A stretch of 64,000 bases of DNA from Ricordea florida (Eukaryota; Cnidaria; Anthozoa; Corallimorpharia; Ricordeidae). A model generated the notes under the pieces. It worked only from the letters and a program-made list of their open reading frames with translations. It searched no databases and was not told where the DNA came from. Shown here piece by piece: positions 43,731 to 56,222 of the stretch. The DNA is taken from contig OX453273.1 of NCBI GenBank assembly GCA_949710005.1, positions 34,084,250 to 34,148,249 on the forward strand. The letters run 5' to 3'. How positions within the stretch are numbered: the stretch's first letter is position 1; the number at the start of each line of letters is the position of its first letter. Both the position numbers and the translations under genes were made by a program.

Positions 43731-44020
43731 TTATGCAAATTTGTGGTCCATAGCACGGAGTCTTCCCACTTCTCGGCTTTCTTCGCTACAATTTTGTCTG
43801 TTTTCCACAGCACTAAGTCTTTCCGCTTCTCGGCATTCTTCGCTACAATTTTGTCTGTTTTCCACAGTACGGAATCTTTCCGCTTCTCGGCGTTCTTCGT
43901 TTACATTTTGTCTATTTTCTCGAGCCCGAACTCTTTCTGCTTGTCGGCGTTCTTCGCTATAATTTCGTCTCCTTTCTCTTTCCCGAGCGCGCCTTTTTGG
44001 CGATCTACTTCGCTCATTCT
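43731..44020 (-). pseudogene. Fragment with 19-residue charged tandem repeats
   Basis: A minus-strand frame of about 95 codons ending at 43731 contains four 57-bp units. Each encodes a version of EERRQAERVRARENRQNVN. It is preceded by a basic, serine/arginine-rich stretch (RSRSPKRRARERERRR). There is no start codon in frame after the upstream stop, so this is an exon or a remnant. Similar charged repeats occur in N-terminal regions of some transposon proteins, including Helitron-type ones, but I cannot assign it. Confidence 0.45.
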
Positions 44021-44475
44021 TCCTCAGTTAATTCTTGCTCTCTTTCCCGTTGCTCTTCACCTGAACCCTGTGTTCTGCAAATTATATTTTCTCTGCTATT
44101 GTTTGTTGACATAGCAATAGAAATTGTTTCGTTTATCCTTTAGTAAAACTTTAACAGTCATGTAGAGTAGTAATATTGTGTCTCAAAAAGACAATGAACT
44201 GAAAATTTCTTTTTCAGTCGTCAACGCAATTTCCCGCCAAAAATATGCCGGCTACCAGAACAGCTTCCAAATAAATCACGTCACCTCGATGAGTTGACAC
44301 ATGAGCCCACAATATGGTCATGTGATGCTGGTCAGTGGCTATCCCGTTTTGACAGCTGTCAATTGACCATATTGTGAATGTCCAATATAAAAGATGTGGT
44401 TTGCCAAGACAAGCCTGAGATACCCCTCCCTTGCTTTTGATAGTCTCCCCTACCCTACCCGTACAATCTGTAGAC

Positions 44476-44506
44476 GCGTACGTACGTACGGACGTACGTA
44501 CGTACG
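44476..44506. repeat. (GTAC)n microsatellite
   Basis: Alternating 'cgtacgtacgtacggacgta' tetranucleotide repeat, self-complementary. Confidence 0.8.
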
Positions 44507-44551
44507 CTCGGTCAGTCACGTGACAACCAAAAGAAAAGAGGTTGACCGAAT

Positions 44552-45218
44552 ACAGCGGCAAAATGACTGCGCATGATCCAAGTCGCTTGGGTGATTTTTA
44601 CGCGAGAAGGAATGGGCACCATAATATTTCCATATAAACAAACCGCATCATAATGGCGGCAATTTAAAATTCCCGGCAAATGTTTTGTTTTCGCGGAGGT
44701 TAAGGTCGTCACAAGCCAGCTAAGGTTGTAACGTTGAAAAGAGTTTCTCTACTAGTTTCTCTTTACCATATCTTTTGTAACAAAAAAACGGTTGTGGTAA
44801 CAGTATTGAATTTCTTGTTCGAAGTCGGACATGAAGTTCTTGTTTATCGTAGCAGCGTTACTACTATCGTTCGTATTTTCTAAAGAGAAATCACCTGTTG
44901 AGAAAATTTGTTTGAGGGGAAAAACACGGAAAAAGTATGCTTGCCGGGGACAAATGATCACCCTCAACGCAGAAATGGCCAGGGTTGCGAACGTCGAGCG
45001 TGGATATTTCGTTTGCGAACATCACTGGCATATGTTTAGGAACGCGAACAAAATTTGCTCCTGCCCCTTTGCCCAGGCATTCCGAAGCGATGAGCTCTAC
45101 TCCAATATCTGCAAGGTTATTTCAAGTCTTCGACGAAGTGGGGAAAAGTATGCCTTCGTATCGACCCGGAACTCGTTGGTGCACCAGTTGCCGGCGAAAC
45201 GCTGACAAGAAATTTTCC
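44552..45218 (+). repeat. Left TIR containing a coding exon
   Basis: Begins ACAGCGGCAAAATGACTGCG. The arm includes the whole start of the transposase gene. The right arm keeps the same coding sequence in inverted orientation. Confidence 0.75.
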
Positions 45219-47295
45219 TTCAAGGCTAAATATAAAAAGCCAAGCAAGAGGAAAAAGGTAGGTACAGTCATTGCAATACTGAAGACATACAATGTCTGTT
45301 CAAGTTGGTTAAAAAAATAGTGGAAATATTTTCTTATCCTCTGCTGTTGCACGTAGAACAGAAAAATTAAACGAGTTAAATGCATTTGTATGTTTTTTTT
45401 TTCTTCGAGACCAAACCTAGGAATGAGTTAAGACAAAATGCATATCAAATTCAAACTATCAGGAACCTGTTTTTGGAGAGGTTATGGTAACCTGTTTACC
45501 AGGCTAAAATGTATCAAGGCAGGGTAGGAGGGATACTTAAACTGCCATATGGCTGTAAAAGTTTAATTATTATTACAATGTGAATGCTATTCAATAATTA
45601 CACATACTGTGACTGTGTTTTTTTTTAACAAAATTATAGACCAGCCTAGAAACTACAGCCACTTGTGCTTCACCAGCCAGAACAAATGAGTTATGTATTG
45701 CAATCAAATGGGTAGCTAGGCAATTAAACAACAGGTCAGGTTAAAAAGATAATCAAAACAGTAAAAACACAAGCTTATTTTAAACCCACTCTTGCAGGGT
45801 AAATCATCTGCAAGACCTAACTACTGTACAATCAATGGAAGTGAAAAACAGTCAGGTAATATGCTTAAATTTTTAACAAAACTATTCACATGATACATGT
45901 TCAGCTGTACATGTAATGAAGCACCTGCAAGCTAAGAATTGTACAATTGGAAAAGAAGGAAAAACAATAATTATTTTATTATTACTATTACAGTATTATT
46001 ATTATCCCAGATTTCAGCTGATCTAAGAAACCATGAATAACTTAAAAGCTTAAAATGAAAACAAGATATTCAATGATGTAAATTGTTACCTTTATTTTAA
46101 ATTTTTGACATTCTTTTTAATGAGTTATCTTCTGTAAATTACTTCGTATATTATACATGTTGGAATTAAAATGAAAATTATTATTATTATTATTATTACA
46201 ATTATTATTTATTTGTTTGTTTTGCTTCTCTTCCTTATTTTAGTATGTTTTGCACAGCAAGTGGAAAATTTTCAGTTAGCTCTGTACCGGCACTACAACA
46301 ATGGAGGCCAAGCTTTGTACAAACCAGAAGATATGAGACACTTTTGCCAAACCCACTCGCCACATCTCTATGACACTCTGTTAAGTTCTATTACTCGACA
46401 AGACGGACGTGCCACCAGCAAGAACCATACAACTTTACAAGAACAAAGAATAGTTGGACTCCTTCACACATTGGCTTACTTTAGGTATTTGAGTCAAATT
46501 CATGCAAAAACTAAAGTGCACTGCCTACCTGATTAATAATTGACTAGCTATTACATTCTAGATTTCACTTTACTTCTATTGAAAATACTAGTTTCCCCAA
46601 CTTGCCTGTGTCACGAAAATTACACACTTCATGTTTATGGCTAAATTTGGTTTTTTTTTAGGTCTCAGAAAACATCATACCTTCAAAAACAAGCAGGAAT
46701 ATTTCTTTCAATGCATGGTTTGGCAAGGTCAGCGCAGACTTTAGGAAGAGTGCTCGGTTTCAGCCAAGGAACAAGGATGAATGACATGTTTAAACAGCAG
46801 CAGGCAAAACAGCACAGGGAGCTCATGGACAAGACAGTCGAAACAGCTTGCAAGGTAATTTAAATATTTATATATACATAGTATGTAGATTTTTGACTGA
46901 GTTTGAAAATAAAATTATATTAAAAAACTATAATTTCATTTATATTTTGGTATTTTAGAACCAAAAGCTTATAATCCATCTTCTGGATGACTTTCACGTT
47001 GTCAACGTTTTTCTTCATCCAACTGAAAAAGCCAGTAAAGCAATCCACATGGCATCCAGCTGGCCGCTGCTGCAGTGCCACGTCCATCAAATGCCACAAC
47101 AATACACAGCACCACATGTTAGAAAAATGGAAAGGACATTCTTTGTCGAGGAGGGATTGTGAAGTCTTTCAGTTTGGCAGAAGTGACAGAACTCCTACTA
47201 AATTATAACAACACATATATCAAGACACTGCCAGTTGAATTTCTTTATGTCAAGCCTGAAAGGGTCCAACAGCAGTTGAAGGAGTTGAGGTAGAT
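44831..47295 (+). pseudogene. Putative transposase of the long-TIR element, multi-exon, broken
   Basis: Exon 1 starts at ATG 44831. It has a zinc-ligand-rich region (RGYFVCEHHWHM; CSCP) and, after a frameshift near 45065, RWCTSCRRNADKKF, ending at a GTAGGT donor near 45256. Exon 2 is about 46258-46484 (QVENFQLALYRHYNNGGQ), exon 3 about 46662-46854 (AGIFLSMHGLARSAQTLG) and exon 4 from about 46959 (LIIHLLDDFHVVNVF, a possible catalytic Asp). Exons 2 and 3 join in frame. Exon 4 shifts frame near 47140 and then reads on (LAEVTELLLNYNNTYIKTLP) to a stop near 47293. The very start looks like a signal peptide, odd for a transposase. Family unknown to me. Confidence 0.5.
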
Positions 47296-47822
47296 CATAA
47301 CTGAACCTGTCACAAGAAAAATAAAACCATAGAATAATGTGTACTGTGACACAGTAACCTTCTGTACTTAAAATAATAAACAAAGCTTGTTTATTATTCA
47401 CTACCCACAGTAAAATGTACTTTTTTTCAATAATGTTATCATTAAAGTAAGAGCAGAAGCTGGAAAGAGTAAGGTTTGGCAGACAGCACACTAATTAATG
47501 AGACAGCTTGACAAATATCTAACGATCCATTTGCTAACAAATAAAACCTATTTTACTGTCCAAAGGGTCTACAGTCAGTCATACCACAAGGAACTGCACA
47601 CAATTGAGAACTGTTCACATTGTGGGCCACCTGGTCACCGCAGAACTCGTGGTTGTCACATTACATGTCCCATCCTATAGCAATCAAGCTGTCAATCTTC
47701 TCAACAAACAACACAATCATCAGCACAACCATTATCTCACAATCTGCAATCTTACAATACACCAATACCTTTGTCAACACAAGCCTCCACACTTCATGTC
47801 CCTCCTTCCACTACAGACATTT

Positions 47823-48212
47823 GGAAAATTTCTTGTCAGCGTTTTGCCGGCAACTGGTGCACCAACGAGTTCCGGGTCGATACGAAGGCATACTTTTCCC
47901 CACTTCGTCGAAGACTTGAAATAACCTTGCAGGTATTGGAGTAGAGCTCATCGCTTTGGAATGGCTGGGCAAAGGGCAGGAGCAAATTTTGTTCGCGTTC
48001 CTTAACATATGCCAGTGATGTTCGCAAACGAAATATCCACGCTCGACGTTCGCAACCCTGGCCATTTCTAAGTTGAAGGTGATCATTCGTCCTCGGCAAG
48101 CATACTTTTTCCGTGTTTTTCCCCTCAAACAACAAATTTTCTCAACAGGTGATTTCTCTTTAGAAAATACGAACGCTAGTAGTAACGCTGCTACGATAAA
48201 CAAGAACTTCAT
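47823..48212 (-). pseudogene. Mirror copy of the transposase first exon inside the right TIR
   Basis: On the minus strand, ATG at 48212 opens the same exon as 44831 but without the frameshift. C-x2-H-x-H (CEHHWHM), CSCP and CTSCRQNADKKF are all in one frame of about 130 codons. It cannot splice to the transposase body, which lies on the other strand. Its intact frame shows that the break in the left arm came after the arms were last made alike. Confidence 0.6.
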
Positions 48213-48532
48213 GTCCGACTTCGAACAAGAAATTCAATACTGTTACCACAACCGTTTTTTTGTTACAAAAGATATGGTAAAGAGAAACTAGTAGAGAAAC
48301 TCTTTTCAACGTTACAACCTTAGCTGGCTTGTGACGACCTTAACCTCCGCGAAAACAAAACATTTGCCGGGAATTTTAAATTGCCGCCATTATGACGCGG
48401 ATTGTTCCTCGCGAAGCGAGGCCGAAGGCCGAGCGTAGCGAGGTTACTAATCGTGTCGGTTCCGGTCAGACCACGTGGCTCGCAAGCCCGAGTAAATCGA
48501 GCCGAGAGTTTTTATATATGTATATATATATT

Positions 48533-49141
48533 TATTATATCTGCAACCCTTGTATATGAGCAAACGCGCGCTCTGATTGGTTCCCTACTCATGGTATATC
48601 AGCTCATATACCATTGGCACGGAAAACGGCCATCATGGAGGGATGATTTCTTGAATTAGACTGGGAGAAATTCAAGTCAAGCTTCAAAATCATACACCAA
48701 AGAAATACTACCGAAGCAAATAAGTATGGGATGAAATTATTCGACGGTAAGTGGGCAAATTATATTGCGAAATTGTTTATTACGAACGAAAGTGAAACTC
48801 TTACAAACAGCCGCCATTTTGAAAGATCTGTGAAGCCCGTAAACTGAGTTTTTATTTTATTTCTGCCTACTTTTTCCACTTCAAAATTCTTAAACTAATT
48901 TTCTAACTCGAAAAAAAATTGACAAGTACATTAAAGAGATGTTTAAAAACGAGCCGGACTCGTGTTTGAAACATTTTTACACATCGGCTCTACACTATGT
49001 CGGCTCGGCAACAACATGGTTCTGTTCAAAAACAATAACAAAGTCAATTCTTGTCGTACAAACTAATTCCAGTGTCTCATAAGTGAGGGTTTAGAGATAT
49101 AATAAAACAATTATTCCACTCAATCTCGTCGTATACGAGCT

Positions 49142-49174
<33 letters not shown>

Positions 49175-49217
49175 ATTAGCTCATATACGACTCGATTTCG
49201 TGGAATAATTGCTAAAT
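48533..49217. repeat. 683-bp repeat, copy 2
   Basis: Near-identical to 36771-37453, including the terminal palindrome. It lies inside the 5.9-kb insertion. Confidence 0.75.
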
Positions 49218-49406
49218 ATCTATATTTTAAAGGTGTCCGTTCGCAGGCCAGGTTACCTGGCAATAGTAACGCACTTGAGAACTGCTGAATTTCCGCCATT
49301 ATTCGGTGATGCCTTTTTGAAAGTAATGTAAATTTTGTGGAAATCGATTTCACTCGTCCTGGAAGTACATCCCAGCAAGGTGATCTCCGAGATATTCAAG
49401 AAATAT

Positions 49407-49590
49407 GAGCACAAGATCGTCGCCGAGTAAGTTCGAATACCGTGAAAATCAACACGGGGAAAGCACGACTCAAAGCCGGGATAGAGAAACGACAGCAGGG
49501 AGAATAACAACAGCCAAGACAACAACTGATCGCTCCAGAAAAAGGAAAACGAAACAGCAGGGAAAAGGACTAGGAATTCAATCAAGTTAG
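49407..49590 (+). CDS. Short hydrophilic frame, uncertain
   Basis: ATG near 49405 opens about 61 codons rich in Ser, Thr, Arg and Lys (TTDRSRKRKTKQQGKGLG), ending in a stop at the start of the tandem duplication. About 150 bp further on is a degenerate frame with LKTESEDDQQITREC that appears in both duplicate units. These may be remnants of a transposon gene. I recognise no domain. Confidence 0.2.
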
Positions 49591-52500
49591 TTTGAATTTG
49601 AATGTGTTATTGATAGAAATACAGGACATGAGTGAACGATTACATAACGAAATATATTGGCGTAGTACATTTAGCAAAACGACTTAGAAGGGACACCGAG
49701 TAAGAACGACTTCAACGATTGGAGATATCTCTGGAAAATAATTCTATTAGTCTAAAAACGGAATCGGAAGATGACCAACAGATTACAAGAGAATGTAAAT
49801 AGGTATTTTTCATAATAAAACGATAGCGTTTCCAGTTTGAAGTAATTCCCAACACAGAGAGTTGCAGTTGTTATAGCAATCATTTATAACGATGTGATCT
49901 GATATCATTGCAACAGTGAAAATATTGTAAATTTTCTTGATCTGGCAGTTCTGTTAAACATTTTCAACAGAATATATACCCTGTGTCACTATAAAGTACT
50001 GGTTCTGCAATATTATCAGTGATCAATGCGATCATTTCAAAATAAAGCAAATGTGATTACTGAATTCTGAGTAGTATTTCTCTTTGCTCTATATATATGT
50101 ATGTATTCTCTGATTGAAAGGTTTCAATAATATTGCGTAGAGACAACAAGTTTCATAGCCTTTTCACAATGGGTCAGTTTTACCTTAGAGTGCAATGAAC
50201 CCCCCTCCCCTGATAATATTGCTATCTAGAACCCCTGCCCTTTTTTCACAAATGAAATGTTAATTCAAGCCTTAATTTGAAAAGTTAGACATAACATATT
50301 AACTTTGTTACTTTCTGCTGTTTACTTTATTTTTATGATGTCAAATATCAATATTTCATAACAACCACAACATGCAATTAACCTTTTACATTGGAAAAAC
50401 TTTATAAAGAAGAAAATAAATTTTGTAATGCCAAAATGTTTATGATCTTTCTCATATATTCATTGCAAGTGTGCTGTATGTAGTAACAAGTGTTTCAAGT
50501 TTCCTAAATGCCCTATGCTTTCAATGATTTTCCACACAAACTGTATAGACAAATGACTGCACTAGATTCTAAGCCTTAAAGAAGAAATGGTATTCTTTGG
50601 TGCTGTTTTGATTACTACCACCTCTGATGGAAAGTCTATTAAGAAGATTTTTGTATTGCTTGTAGTAGTAGAGTAACAATATCTTTACCAAGATTAGGAC
50701 ATGCATCCCACCCCATAAAAATATATTATGTTTAACGTAAAAAATATAACAATAATAATATCAATACCAGTAATAATAACAGTAATGATAATAATATAAT
50801 GATAGTGCTTCTCGTTACCATATGTCATTGGTTACAAGTTCAATACCTTTGCCTGCCATGATTTTTTCGATGAAATACCATGCGTATATTAAATCTTTCT
50901 TCTGTAGTTTTTATAATAGAAATTTTCATATATTCAAAATAATGTACTATTCTCTGTTTGGTTATGGATATTTTGCCTGTTTCTGTAACAGCACAATTAA
51001 ACTTTCATGTGGTATACAGTTTTGACTGATTGATGTTGATTTCACATTATTTTTTTACAGGACTATGTAGTGCAGCAATAATTATCAACATATTGAGATT
51101 TCAGTAACTCTTTCTTACATGTATTGATTTTATGAGATGACCTAAAAATAGCACGACCACATACTATACAGTCGGCACACACTATTACTAAACCTTTATT
51201 TAAACTTTTTGTAGAATCCAATTGTTTTACCCCCAATTTTTATTTTATGTAATGACATTGTATCTGACACTTCTGTTGATATGGCATCACTGGGGGTACT
51301 ACTGCAACTGAAGAGAGTACATAAATTGAAACATGCACTATTCATAATGCTCTCAATTGTGGTTACCTAGGAATGAAATAATGACTGCAGTAGACAATAA
51401 TATATCTAATCAGAAGATTCTTCTTACAATGAATCTCATGCAATTATAAGCAAAAAACATAAACAAAAAATAATTGGAGCATTCAACTCATCCTCGGTGT
51501 AAGAACATATTGTGTTTAAAAGGGATGTACAACAAAGAAGACAAAGCAGTAGACTCAGACTAAGAAAATAAAACTAAAAAAAACACAGGTTTTTACACCG
51601 TGGTAAACACAAGCATTCATATCAACTATTCAAGATTTCCCCTGCAAAAGATTTACAATCATTTTCAATTTGTGATAAGTGAATATTATTGTGATACCTC
51701 ATCGACTCTGTATTCCCTGTCAAGATAATAAATAATTTTACTTCTATTCCCTCTGGTGCAATCTCAGTGGCAGTGAAAGAGCTAAATGAAGGTCAATTTT
51801 TAAACACTGTGTTGACCGGTATACTGATCATGTAATTTGCACCAATAAAATAAAATATAAAAGCATTGTGACTTCTTCAAAAACTAGCTTCGCGAGGTTT
51901 TTGCGGGAGTCGTATTTCTAGTTTGGAATTTGAATGTGTTATTGATAGAAATACAAAACATTAGTGAACGATTACATAACGAAATATATTAGCGTACTAA
52001 ATTTAGCAAAACGGCTTAGAAGGGAAACCGAGTAGAAAGAACTTCAACGATTGAAGCTGTCTGTGGAAAATAATTCTATTAGTCTAAAAACGGAATCGGA
52101 AGACGACCAACAGATTACAAGAGAATGTAAGTAGGTATTTTTCATAACAAAACGATAGCGTTTCCATTTTGAAGAAATTCCCAACACAGAGAGTTGCAGT
52201 TGTTATAACAATCATTTACAACGATGTGATCTGATATCATTGCAACAGTGAAAATATTGTAAATTTTCTTGATCTAGCAGTTATGTTTAGCATTTTCAAC
52301 AGAATATATACCCAGTGTCACTATAAAGTACTGGTTCTGCAATATCATCAGTGATCAATGCGATCATTTGAAAATAAAGCAAATGTTATAACTTACTTCT
52401 GAGTAGTATTTCTCTTTGCTATATATATATATATGTATGTATTCTCTGATTGAAAGGTGTCAATAATATTACGTATAGACAACAAGTTTCATAGTCTTTC

Positions 52501-54349
52501 CACAATGGGTCAGTTTTACCTTAGAGTTCAAGGACCCCCCCCCTGATAACATTGCAATCTAGAAACCTGGCCCATTTCCCACAAATGAAATGTTAATTCA
52601 AGCCGTAATTAAGATATTAACCTTGTTACTTTCTGCTGTTTACTTCATTTTTATGATGTCAAATATCAATATTTAATAACAACTACAATATACAGTTAAC
52701 GTTTTACGTTGGAAAAACTTTATAAAGAATAAAATAAATTTTGTAATGCCAAAATGTTTATGATCTTTCTCACATATTCATTGCAAGTGTGCTGTATGTA
52801 GTAACAAGTGTTTCAAGTTTTCAATAATGATTTTCCACACAAACTTTATAGACAAATGACCGCACTAGATTCTAAGCCTTTAAGAACAAATGGTATTGTT
52901 TGGAGCTGTTTTGATTACTACCACCTCTGATGGAAAGCCTATTAAGAAGATTTTTGTATTGCTTGTAGTAGTAGAGTAACAATACCTTTACAAAGGTTAG
53001 GACATGTATCCCACCCCATAAAAATATATTATGTTAAACGTAAAAAATATAACAATAGTAATAATATCAATAGCAGTAATAATAATAGTAATGATAATAA
53101 TAATGATAATAATATAATGATAGTGCTTCTCATTACTATATGTCATTGGTTACAGTTCAATACCTCTGGCTGCCATGACTTTTTCGATGAAATGCCATCC
53201 TTATATCAAATCTTTCTTCTGCAGTTTTTATAATATAAATTTGCAGATATTCAAAATAATATAATCTTCTCTTGTTGGGTATGGATATTTTGCCTGTTTC
53301 TGTAACAGCACAATTAAACTTTCATGTGGTATATACTTTTGACTGATTGATGTTGATTTCACATTATTTTTTTACAGGAGTACATAGTGCAGCAATCTTT
53401 TTCAACATATTTAGGTTTCAATAACTCTTTCTTACATGTACTGTTTTTATGATATGACCTAAAAATAGCACAACCACATACTATACAGTCGGCACTCACT
53501 ATTACCAAACCTTTATTCAAAGTTTTTGTAGAATACAATTGTTTTACCCCCAATTTTTTTTTTTTGGATGTAATGACATTGTATCTCACACTTCTCTTGA
53601 TATGGCATCTCTTTTGAGGGAAGAGGAATTTTTCTATCTACCACTGGGGGTACCATAGCAACTGAAGAGAGTACACAAATTGAAACATGCACTATTCATA
53701 ATGCTCTCAATTGTGGATACCTAGGAATGAAATAATGACTGCAGTAGAGAATAAAATATCTAATCAGAAGATTCTTCTTACAATGAATCTCATGCAATTA
53801 TAACCAAAAAACATAAACAAAAAATAATTGGAGCATTCAACTCATCCTCGGTGTAAGAACATATTGTGTTTAAAAGTGATGTACAACAGAGAAGACAAAG
53901 CAGTAGAGACTAAGAAAATAAAACTAAAAAAAAAACAGGTTTTTACACCATGGTAAACACAAGCATTCATATTAACTCTTCAAGATTTCACCTGCAAAAG
54001 ATTTACAATCATTTTCAATTTGTGTTAAGTGAATATTATTGTGGTACTTCATCGACTCTGTATTCCCTGTGAAGATAATAAATAATTTTACTTCTATTCC
54101 CTCTGGTGCAATCTCAGTGGCAGTGAAAGAGCTAAATGAAGGTCAATTTTTAAGCACTGTGTTGACCGGTATACTGATCATGTAATTTGCACCAGGTGTC
54201 ACTAATTATGTACCAAACACAGCATAAGATATAAAATAATGGGGACTACGCTGATATAAAAAATAAAATATAAAATAAAATATAAAAGCATTGTGACTTC
54301 TTCAAAAACTAGCTTCGCGAGGTTTTTGCGGGAGTCGTATTTCTAGTTT
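49588..54349. repeat. Tandem duplication of a ~2.3-kb unit
   Basis: Unit 1 is 49588-51918 and unit 2 is 51919-54343. They align along their length, including 'gtgttattgatagaaatac' near the start and 'aaaaactagcttcgcgaggt' at the end. All three junctions carry the hexamer TAGTTT, suggesting duplication at microhomology. Unit 2 is about 90 bp longer because of an insertion near 54196-54285. Scattered substitutions show it is not very recent. Mostly AT-rich non-coding DNA. Confidence 0.8.
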
Positions 54350-54443
54350 ATATGGAAATATTATGGTGCCCATTCCTTCTCGCGTAAAAATCACCCAAGC
54401 GACTTGGATCATGCGCAGTCATTTTGCCGCTGTGTCGTTGACC

Positions 54444-56158
54444 ATATTCCATGAGTATGGGGCTCTGCTCCACGCGCGCTTCGCGCGCAAGAGCCCCGCT
54501 ATAAACTAAAAAATCAGTGAATATTTAATTTTTCTCAGAAATCGAGGTGAGTAGAGGCAGAATATTAAGGCCTATTACGAATACGCGTTAGGTATTAGTA
54601 CTGTTACATATACATCTCTCAGAAATCGATATCAGCTTAAACAAAAGAAGACAAATGACTCGTTTGTGGTATTAATGAGCCCGTTCCTGTATATTGTTTT
54701 CTCCATAAAGCTACAAACTGAATTGAACACAGTGACAACAAATTTGAACAAAACTGATTCTAAATCGACAAATGTAAATTGGTAAAATCTCCACCCCCAA
54801 CGATGCAAACTTTCTTGTGTTTGATATATTGACTCGAGCTCAGAAGCTGTTTTCACTTGCAAATCAATGTTGAACAATTAACATTATCAAGTGGAGTTTC
54901 CGTGAATACTGCCTCGCGCAACGTCGTGTCCAAGGTACAAAACTCAGAAAAAAGCCGTAAAATTATACAGAGGAAAAACGCCTTCCATCTTTTTCAAGAA
55001 GAACAGTATGAAAAAATAATAGGATTGAAGATGAAAAAGGCTTCAGTATCTTGTTTTGTACGCTTCGGCAAACAGCATTATTGCGTTGCTCGTTCCTTGG
55101 CTATAACAATCGGTGCCTCAAATATTTCTTGCGAAACGGATTTGAAAAATTTTCTGTTTCCAAGCAGGTCTTAGTCACGCCATGACCAGTCACTTAACCT
55201 TCACTGGAAACACTTCTGATCTTCTACAGTTAACATTACCACGTCAAATATCACTTCAGCCTTGTAAAAAAAATTAGCTGTGACAAAATATCCGACTGTA
55301 AACATCGAGATATGCAAATTACGTTTCTACTGTTAGTTCGCTTCAACTTTTATTTCGCGATGCGCTGAAAACAAACATATTTGTTTCGGAGCCATGAAAG
55401 TGAAATTCCCATTCGGTTTTTCGTCATATATCAGACAGCCATAACTTTGTCTGAAGTATTTTTTTAAGACAAACACTCCAAGTCATCAACTTCGCGTGCA
55501 TGGCTTGCAGTTAGTGAGCCGAGGAACAACACAGAAGAACCCAAGGTATAAACGGCGCTTATTCTTCACACCTTTAAATATTTGGCTAAATTTTTAAGTC
55601 ACGACAAGATTGTTCGCTGTTTTAACCCCGTGAATCAAGAGATTTTTGCTGTTCCCTTCTTTTATAAAGCCTGGTTCTTCGTTTAGAAACTTGGAAAGCA
55701 CTATACATCGGTACGGGCCAGTTCCCGCTAATTTATTCAAGAGTATAATTTCGCATCGGAGGTTTTCTTTGCCTCGAGCAGCGGGCAGTTAAAAAACATG
55801 AACTCGTGTCAGTTACAAGATGGGATTCAAATGTCGCTTGAAACGGTCAGCCATATGAAAACGGAGCGAAAAATCGCGAATTCTATGCAAAATATGTGTA
55901 AGACTAGCATAAACATGGTCAGAACTTCTGGCTATCCGCGGTTCCAATCACAACTTGCACTGAAGAAGTCAAATGAAAGAACAACTAACTTCATAAACGA
56001 GGCTTTAGATCATAAAAAGAAATTGTCACAGCAAAGCAAGCCTGATTCAACTGCAAGGACGATAATACTATTATAAAAAAAAACGTGTTCTATGTCGGCA
56101 AGCTGGGACACACTGAACATGGTGGAACGACAGTTTCTTAAACGAAGAATATACATAC
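54444..56158. other. Intergenic or intron, no gene recognised
   Basis: Contains short frames (for example 54857-55174 and 55798-56076 on the plus strand) with ordinary composition but no domain I recognise and no clear splice partners. A small GC-rich hairpin ('cgcgcgcttcgcgcgc') lies near 54474. Confidence 0.35.
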
Positions 56159-56222
56159 CTCCTTTCGTGGGAACGAAAACTAGAAAAGTCAGGAACAAAA
56201 ACGTCTGGAGCGTTCTTTGCAT
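56159..56222 (-). CDS. Signal-peptide exon, possible first exon of gene Y
   Basis: 64 bp, ATG at 56222, donor GTATGT, phase 1. Encodes RTLQTFLFLTFLVFVPTKG, a basic start and a strong hydrophobic core. Its length and phase are the same as those of the signal exons at 28074-28137 and 31570-31633. It could splice in frame to 42088-42282, making gene Y signal-A-B-C-membrane. The link is inferred; another gene could use it. Confidence 0.55.

Larger units (their letters stand above)
44552..54433. mobile_element. DNA transposon with ~670-bp TIRs, split by a 5.9-kb insertion
   Basis: Left TIR 44552-45218. The right TIR is in two parts, 47823-48406 and 54347-54433, which together mirror the left one. 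The intervening 48407-54346 is therefore a later insertion into the right TIR. A direct 7-mer GTTGACC lies at 44541-44547 and 54437-54443, just outside, and may be the target duplication. Inside are spliced fragments of an unfamiliar transposase. I could not assign a superfamily. The element sits between gene Y's Ig exons and the signal exon at 56 kb. Confidence 0.7.

Noticed and set aside
43569..44114. 181-residue plus-strand frame with repeated FSAFFATILSVFHST units
   Set aside because: It is the antisense of the 57-bp repeats. The minus-strand reading has the charged, protein-like periodicity and better codon logic.
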